64,000 nt of DNA, from NCBI GenBank assembly GCA_963791615.1, contig CAWBTE010000005.1, positions 730,361 to 794,360 on the forward strand, written 5' to 3'. A model generated the notes under the pieces. The model searched no databases. It was not told the DNA's origin and saw only the letters and a program-made list of their open reading frames with translations. Positions within the stretch are counted from its first letter, which is position 1. Each line of letters opens with the position of its first letter. The position numbers and the translations under genes were made by a program. This document shows, piece by piece, positions 61,100 to 64,000 of this stretch. The DNA comes from CAILZL01 sp963791615. Its GTDB lineage: Bacteria; Pseudomonadota; Gammaproteobacteria; Steroidobacterales; Steroidobacteraceae.

Positions 61100-61760
61100 C
61101 GGCTTTTTTCTTTACGACAGCTTTGGTCTCATCCGCTGCCCGCCACAGATACCAGCTGGCTACTGAGCGATAAGGCGACCAGCGTGCACCGTAGGCGGCA
61201 AGTTGTCTGGGCGTGGGCATTGCGCGTTTCTGGTAAGCGAGCATGAAGCCCTTGCGCACGCCGAAGTCATCTACCGGCAACACATCCGGTCTGCCCAGCC
61301 GGAACATCAGCAACATCTCCACCGTCCAGCGACCAATGCCGCGCACAGTGATCAGGCGTTCAATGATGGCGGCATCATCCAGCGTGTGCAGTTCGTCCAT
61401 GGCGGGCAGCGTGCCATCCAGTGTCTTGCTGGCCAGGTCACGCAGCGCCAGCATCTTGTTCTGCGATAACCCTGCGCCGCGCAACTTGTCATCAGCACAA
61501 CGCAGGATGTCTTTCGCGGTAAAGCCTTCACCCGAGCGCGGGAACAGATCACAGACGCGTTGCAGGATGGTGGCCGCCGCCTTGCCATGCAGTTGCTGGT
61601 AAACAATCGCCCGCGCCAGCGCCAGAAACAGGTCATGGGTTTCATTCCCCTCCATACGAAACGGCCCGATACGGTCGATCAGTATTGCCAGTTTGGTATC
61701 GCTGGCGCGCAGGTGTTTGAGTGCGGTGCGTGTGTTTATGGCAGCGGTTATATTGGTCAT
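61068..61760 (-). CDS. DNA-3-methyladenine glycosylase II (AlkA-type, HhH-GPD)
   Basis: 230 residues. Base-excision repair glycosylase of the helix-hairpin-helix superfamily without the N-terminal AlkA domain. The HhH motif is ERLITVRGIGRWTVEMLLMF and the catalytic Asp is in DVLPVDDFGVRKGFMLAY. RAIVYQQLHGKAAATILQRV is the conserved helix after the first turn. The C-terminal tail is Lys-rich (VVKKKAVKKTTK). No ada or alkB gene is near. Confidence 0.92.
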   Translation of the reverse strand: MTNITAAINTRTALKHLRASDTKLAILIDRIGPFRMEGNETHDLFLALARAIVYQQLHGKAAATILQRVCDLFPRSGEGFTAKDILRCADDKLRGAGLSQNKMLALRDLASKTLDGTLPAMDELHTLDDAAIIERLITVRGIGRWTVEMLLMFRLGRPDVLPVDDFGVRKGFMLAYQKRAMPTPRQLAAYGARWSPYRSVASWYLWRAADETKAVVKKKAVKKTTKPAPR

Positions 61761-61898
61761 GGCGTTTTCGGGTTACTTGCTGATGCGAACAATATTAAAG
61801 TGGGTATGTGAATTGCAACAATGACTCGCGAACGCACCCGTTCTGATGTTATCTGTCAGTCATGGCTCTATTTATCAAAATCACAATAGCGAAAATAC

Positions 61899-61905
61899 GT
61901 TAGAC
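61899..61905 (+). other. Integron core site at the start of the cassette array
   Basis: GTTAGAC fits GTTRRRY. It lies 22 bp before the first array gene and opens a series of cassettes running right. The first cassette's R'' box (ATCTAAC at 62508) is its inverse with one mismatch. The AT-rich 61761-61898 stretch upstream lacks attC folding and contains no integrase gene, so it may be an attI-like end or a secondary site. Confidence 0.6.
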
Positions 61906-61927
61906 CTCAGAATCAGGAGATGATGAA

Positions 61928-62500
61928 GTGTCTTTTACCTCCGAGATCGCCGAACAATTCCGCTCCGACTCGCGGCAACTCATCGAAGAGGCAAAGGTTG
62001 CGGTTGAACAACTTGTGAAGCCAACATGGAGAAAAGCACACGCATCACTATCCCGCTACACTTTACGCATATCTTATGGCCGCGTTCGCGCGCCTAGATT
62101 TGTACTCGCGTCTTTTGGACGGAGACTCTGGCGCGAAGCAACTTGGAGAATGCGCGCGTTTCTTGCGCGTTATCTTCCTCGTGACCCCGATTGCCGACGC
62201 TTTGGCCATCCAGCTTTGGCGTCACACTCTCATGCACACAAGTAGGCCGCGCCAATTGCGCGAGCAGGCATCGGGACGCGTTTACACGTATCTCCTGCAT
62301 TGGGGTGCTCCGCAACTCCCAATTGAGCAGCACTATGTCGTCAGCAATCTCAAGTTCAGTTTGGGGCTTCAGGACTCAACGCACGGTACTTTGATCGAGC
62401 GCTTCAAGCCTACCTTGCCGAGGTGGACACATCTGGCGACCTTCAAGCAAAGGCGGCAAAAGTATGGCCTGCAATTGTCGAGCAAGAGTTCAAATTGTAA
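61928..62500 (+). CDS. Cassette-encoded conserved hypothetical protein, frameshifted
   Basis: About 190 residues read mainly as SFTSEIAEQFRSDSRQLIEE, then from about 62065 in the +1 frame AFARLDLYSRLLDGDSG, FLRVIFLVTP, IQLWRHTLMHTSRPR and YTYLLHWGAPQLP. Back in the first frame from about 62350 it reads FGASGLNARYFDRALQAYLA, ending EQEFKL. Two compensating frameshifts thus interrupt an otherwise conserved protein; AVQLWRHTLMHT-type proteins occur as hypotheticals of unknown function. GTG start with AGGAG 8 bp upstream. The TAA is 7 bp before the attC R'' box. Confidence 0.65.
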
Positions 62501-62507
62501 GGAAGAT

Positions 62508-62577
62508 ATCTAACATGCCAATTATCTTCGCCCCCTCTTGGCCTTTGCTCGCGACATCATGTTGGCGGCGTTAGAGC
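62508..62577 (+). other. Integron attC site between the two array cassettes
   Basis: R'' ATCTAAC (62508-62514) fits RYYYAAC. R' GTTAGAG (62570-62576) fits GTTRRRY except the last base. The arms CTAAC-ATGCCAA and TTGGCGGCGTTAG pair as in attC sites with small bulges. About 70 bp long. The R' end GTTAGAGC is exactly the inverse of the next cassette's R'' box GCTCTAAC at 63947-63954, as the circular-cassette model requires. Confidence 0.82.
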
Positions 62578-62580
62578 CCA

Positions 62581-62613
62581 ATGAATGCATCGCCGACCGG
62601 GGTAGCCGAATGA
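62581..62613 (+). CDS. 10-residue leader ORF coupled to the nuclease gene
   Basis: ATG at 62581 encodes MNASPTGVAE. Its TGA overlaps the nuclease ATG as ATGA at 62610-62613, a classic translational-coupling arrangement. It starts 11 bp into the cassette. Confidence 0.4.
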   Translation: MNASPTGVAE

Positions 62614-63926
62614 CCGACGACGCTACTGCAATCATCCTGATCGTCGCAATTGGCGTGTTCCTTGGTGGACTCCTCGGCTGGAGGCTTCGCAACAGGCAAG
62701 TTGAGGCTCAGCAAAACAAACTATCTACGGGCAGCGTACCTGGGAAAGTCAGCTTGTGGACCAAGCTAGACTCCATACTTCAGAACTTAACGAGAGGCTC
62801 GATGTCTCACTTAATCAGGCTAGGTCACTAGAATCGCGCTTGCAAGCCACGAAAAATGACAACAAAAAGCTTCTTGAGCATACGCAAGCACGAGGTAAAA
62901 AAATAGAAGAACTTGAAAGTGTCAACAAGTTTCTGAAAGAGATCAATACCGAGGCGATATCGAAGATCAAGGAGGAATGCGCACTACTTCCTTCAGTAAT
63001 TGAATGGTCGTCAAGTTTGCAGGAGATGGTCTATGATCAAATCGTTGCATCGCTAGTTAATAGGCCCGCATTGAAGGCGGCAGAGGAAGTAAAAGAGGCC
63101 AGAGCAACCGCGCGGAACTGGAAGCGCCAAGCTGATACATTCAAAAACAGGGTTTCTCTCTATGAGCTTGAGGCACCATGGCTGATCGAGTATCTAGACT
63201 ACACCGTAGAAGACATCGTTGAAGGTCTTCACCAAGAGGAAAAACTTCAGCAGTCATTCTCCTCCGGCACCGATCCCCTTCGTCTGTTTGTGTCGGAGTC
63301 GGAATGGGCGGTTATGTCGGAGTTGGAGCGTAACCAGCTCGCACTCGATAGGTACTTGGAATACAGACAGCGCAACGCATGGGCGGCAGGCATTCAGTAT
63401 GAGCGTTACATTGGATTTTCATACGAAAAGCAGGGGTTCAATGTTTTCTACCAAGGCGCACTCAAGGGTGTAAGTGACCTGGCAAATAGACTTGGTATGC
63501 AAAAAATCGGGCGAAGACACCAAAATCCAATGTAAGAGGCTCTCTGCAGCAAAGGGCTGCCCGGTTCGTGAAAATACAGTTGCGCAAATCTACGGAGCAT
63601 CACTCGTCTACGCTCATAAAAACGGCATAGCTAAAGCCTCGGCAAGCCTCCGTCATAATTAACAACCTATGAGCTATCCGCCAGAGGCAAAGGTGTTTGC
63701 AGAGGTGCTGGGCGTTAAATATCGAGAAGGCGTTCCACTAGAGAGGTATCCTTGCATAAAGTGCAATATATCAACGGGAAATGGTGGTCGTATTTATCAT
63801 CTACCATTTGATCAGCAATACGATGCAACCCGTGTCGACCCCGAGCGCGGCGAGCGCTATGCACTTACCGTGGTTGAGGCAGAGAAGGCTGGTTTTCGCA
63901 AGGCGTTCCGTTGGTTTGGTGGCTGA
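62610..63926 (+). CDS. Membrane-anchored Mrr-type PD-(D/E)XK nuclease, several frameshifts
   Basis: About 435 residues in a cassette. The N-terminus has one membrane helix (AIILIVAIGVFLGGLLGW), then a long coiled coil (SELNERLDVSLNQARSLESR, HTQARGKKIEELESVNKFLK). A linker, ELERNQLALDRYLEYRQRN, and a restriction-endonuclease domain follow: YERYIGFSYEKQGFNVFYQG, GALKGVSDL, IDLVCKK, IQCKRLSAAKG, which gives the catalytic Asp and Gln-x-Lys. The C-terminal segment has AKVFAEVLGVKYREGVPLER and YPCIKCNIST. Breaks near 62715, 63487, 63640-63660 and 63680 are mostly cured by deleting one base each. It is possibly a defence nuclease acting at the membrane. Confidence 0.75.
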
Positions 63927-63946
63927 GAGTTGTCGTCAGGCGTTGG

Positions 63947-64000
63947 GCTCTAACCGTTCCTATAAGCGTGAAAGTCTGGTCAGCTCACCCGGCACCTGCG
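63947..64000 (+). other. Integron attC site, left part
   Basis: R'' box GCTCTAAC (63947-63954), 20 bp after the nuclease stop, is the exact inverse of that cassette's 5' core GTTAGAGC at 62570-62577. The L'/R' half lies beyond the window edge, so further cassettes may follow. Confidence 0.72.

Noticed and set aside
61761..61898. An integrase gene or remnant next to the first array cassette
   Set aside because: The stretch is too short and AT-rich with no tyrosine-recombinase motif; the neighbouring leftward gene is an AlkA-type glycosylase.
1..64000. tRNA, rRNA, CRISPR or prophage genes
   Set aside because: I found no cloverleaf, rRNA segment, regular repeat-spacer array or phage structural gene by reading the sequence; a short ncRNA could still be missed.

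Overview
The window is about 64 kb of moderately GC-rich chromosomal DNA from a gammaproteobacterium. The blocks gpsA-secB-grxC-rhodanese-envC and glgB-glgX-malQ, together with gltBD, mscL and pyrF, fit that class. I cannot name the genus; a relative of the Xanthomonadales, Nevskiales or Steroidobacterales is only a guess. Housekeeping genes are interrupted by small accessory islands and by at least four families of dispersed palindromic repeats.

Layout. 1-2274: leftward glycerol-phosphate cluster (FGGY kinase, FAD glycerol-3-phosphate dehydrogenase, glycerophosphodiesterase). 2423-4756: secreted PQQ-type dehydrogenase, bactofilin and a small orphan protein behind a near-perfect sigma-54 promoter. 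5011-11823: gltB, gltD (frameshifted) and mscL. 11953-17969: a giant calcium-repeat/OmpA surface protein and pyrF, both frameshifted. 17971-19801: repeats around a decayed DUF3644 gene. 19820-23427: acetyltransferase, methyltransferase, GST, and an E1-like enzyme with a rhodanese domain. 23640-30772: scoB remnant, frameshifted GH3 glycosidase, DUF1080 lipoprotein, retropepsin-like lipoprotein and a two-subunit periplasmic molybdenum hydroxylase. 31137-36885: TRAP transporter, DUF4159 protein and acyl-CoA dehydrogenase. 36926-42991: gpsA, secB, grxC, rhodanese, envC and a GGDEF/EAL protein. 43104-49689: glycogen enzymes. 49691-50219: a lone integron gene cassette. 50268-54182: trmL, a small membrane protein and two tandem paralogous transporters. 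54283-60669: RND efflux operon with its TetR regulator. 60746-61760: DUF1304 protein and AlkA-type glycosylase. 61899-64000: start of an integron cassette array that runs off the window.

The most notable content is the two sets of integron cassettes with no integrase in the window. One is a single leftward cassette between malQ and trmL, encoding a small membrane protein whose stop codon lies inside the attC R'' box. The other holds a conserved hypothetical gene and then a membrane-anchored, coiled-coil, Mrr-type PD-(D/E)XK nuclease. In two of the three cassettes the 5' core is the exact complement of the cassette's own R'' box; in the third it differs at one base.

Many otherwise intact genes, including gltD and pyrF, are broken by single extra bases. 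The bias towards +1 insertions suggests base-insertion errors in the assembly rather than real decay, so most frameshifted genes here should be read as probably functional. The DUF3644 gene and the scoB fragment do look truly degraded.
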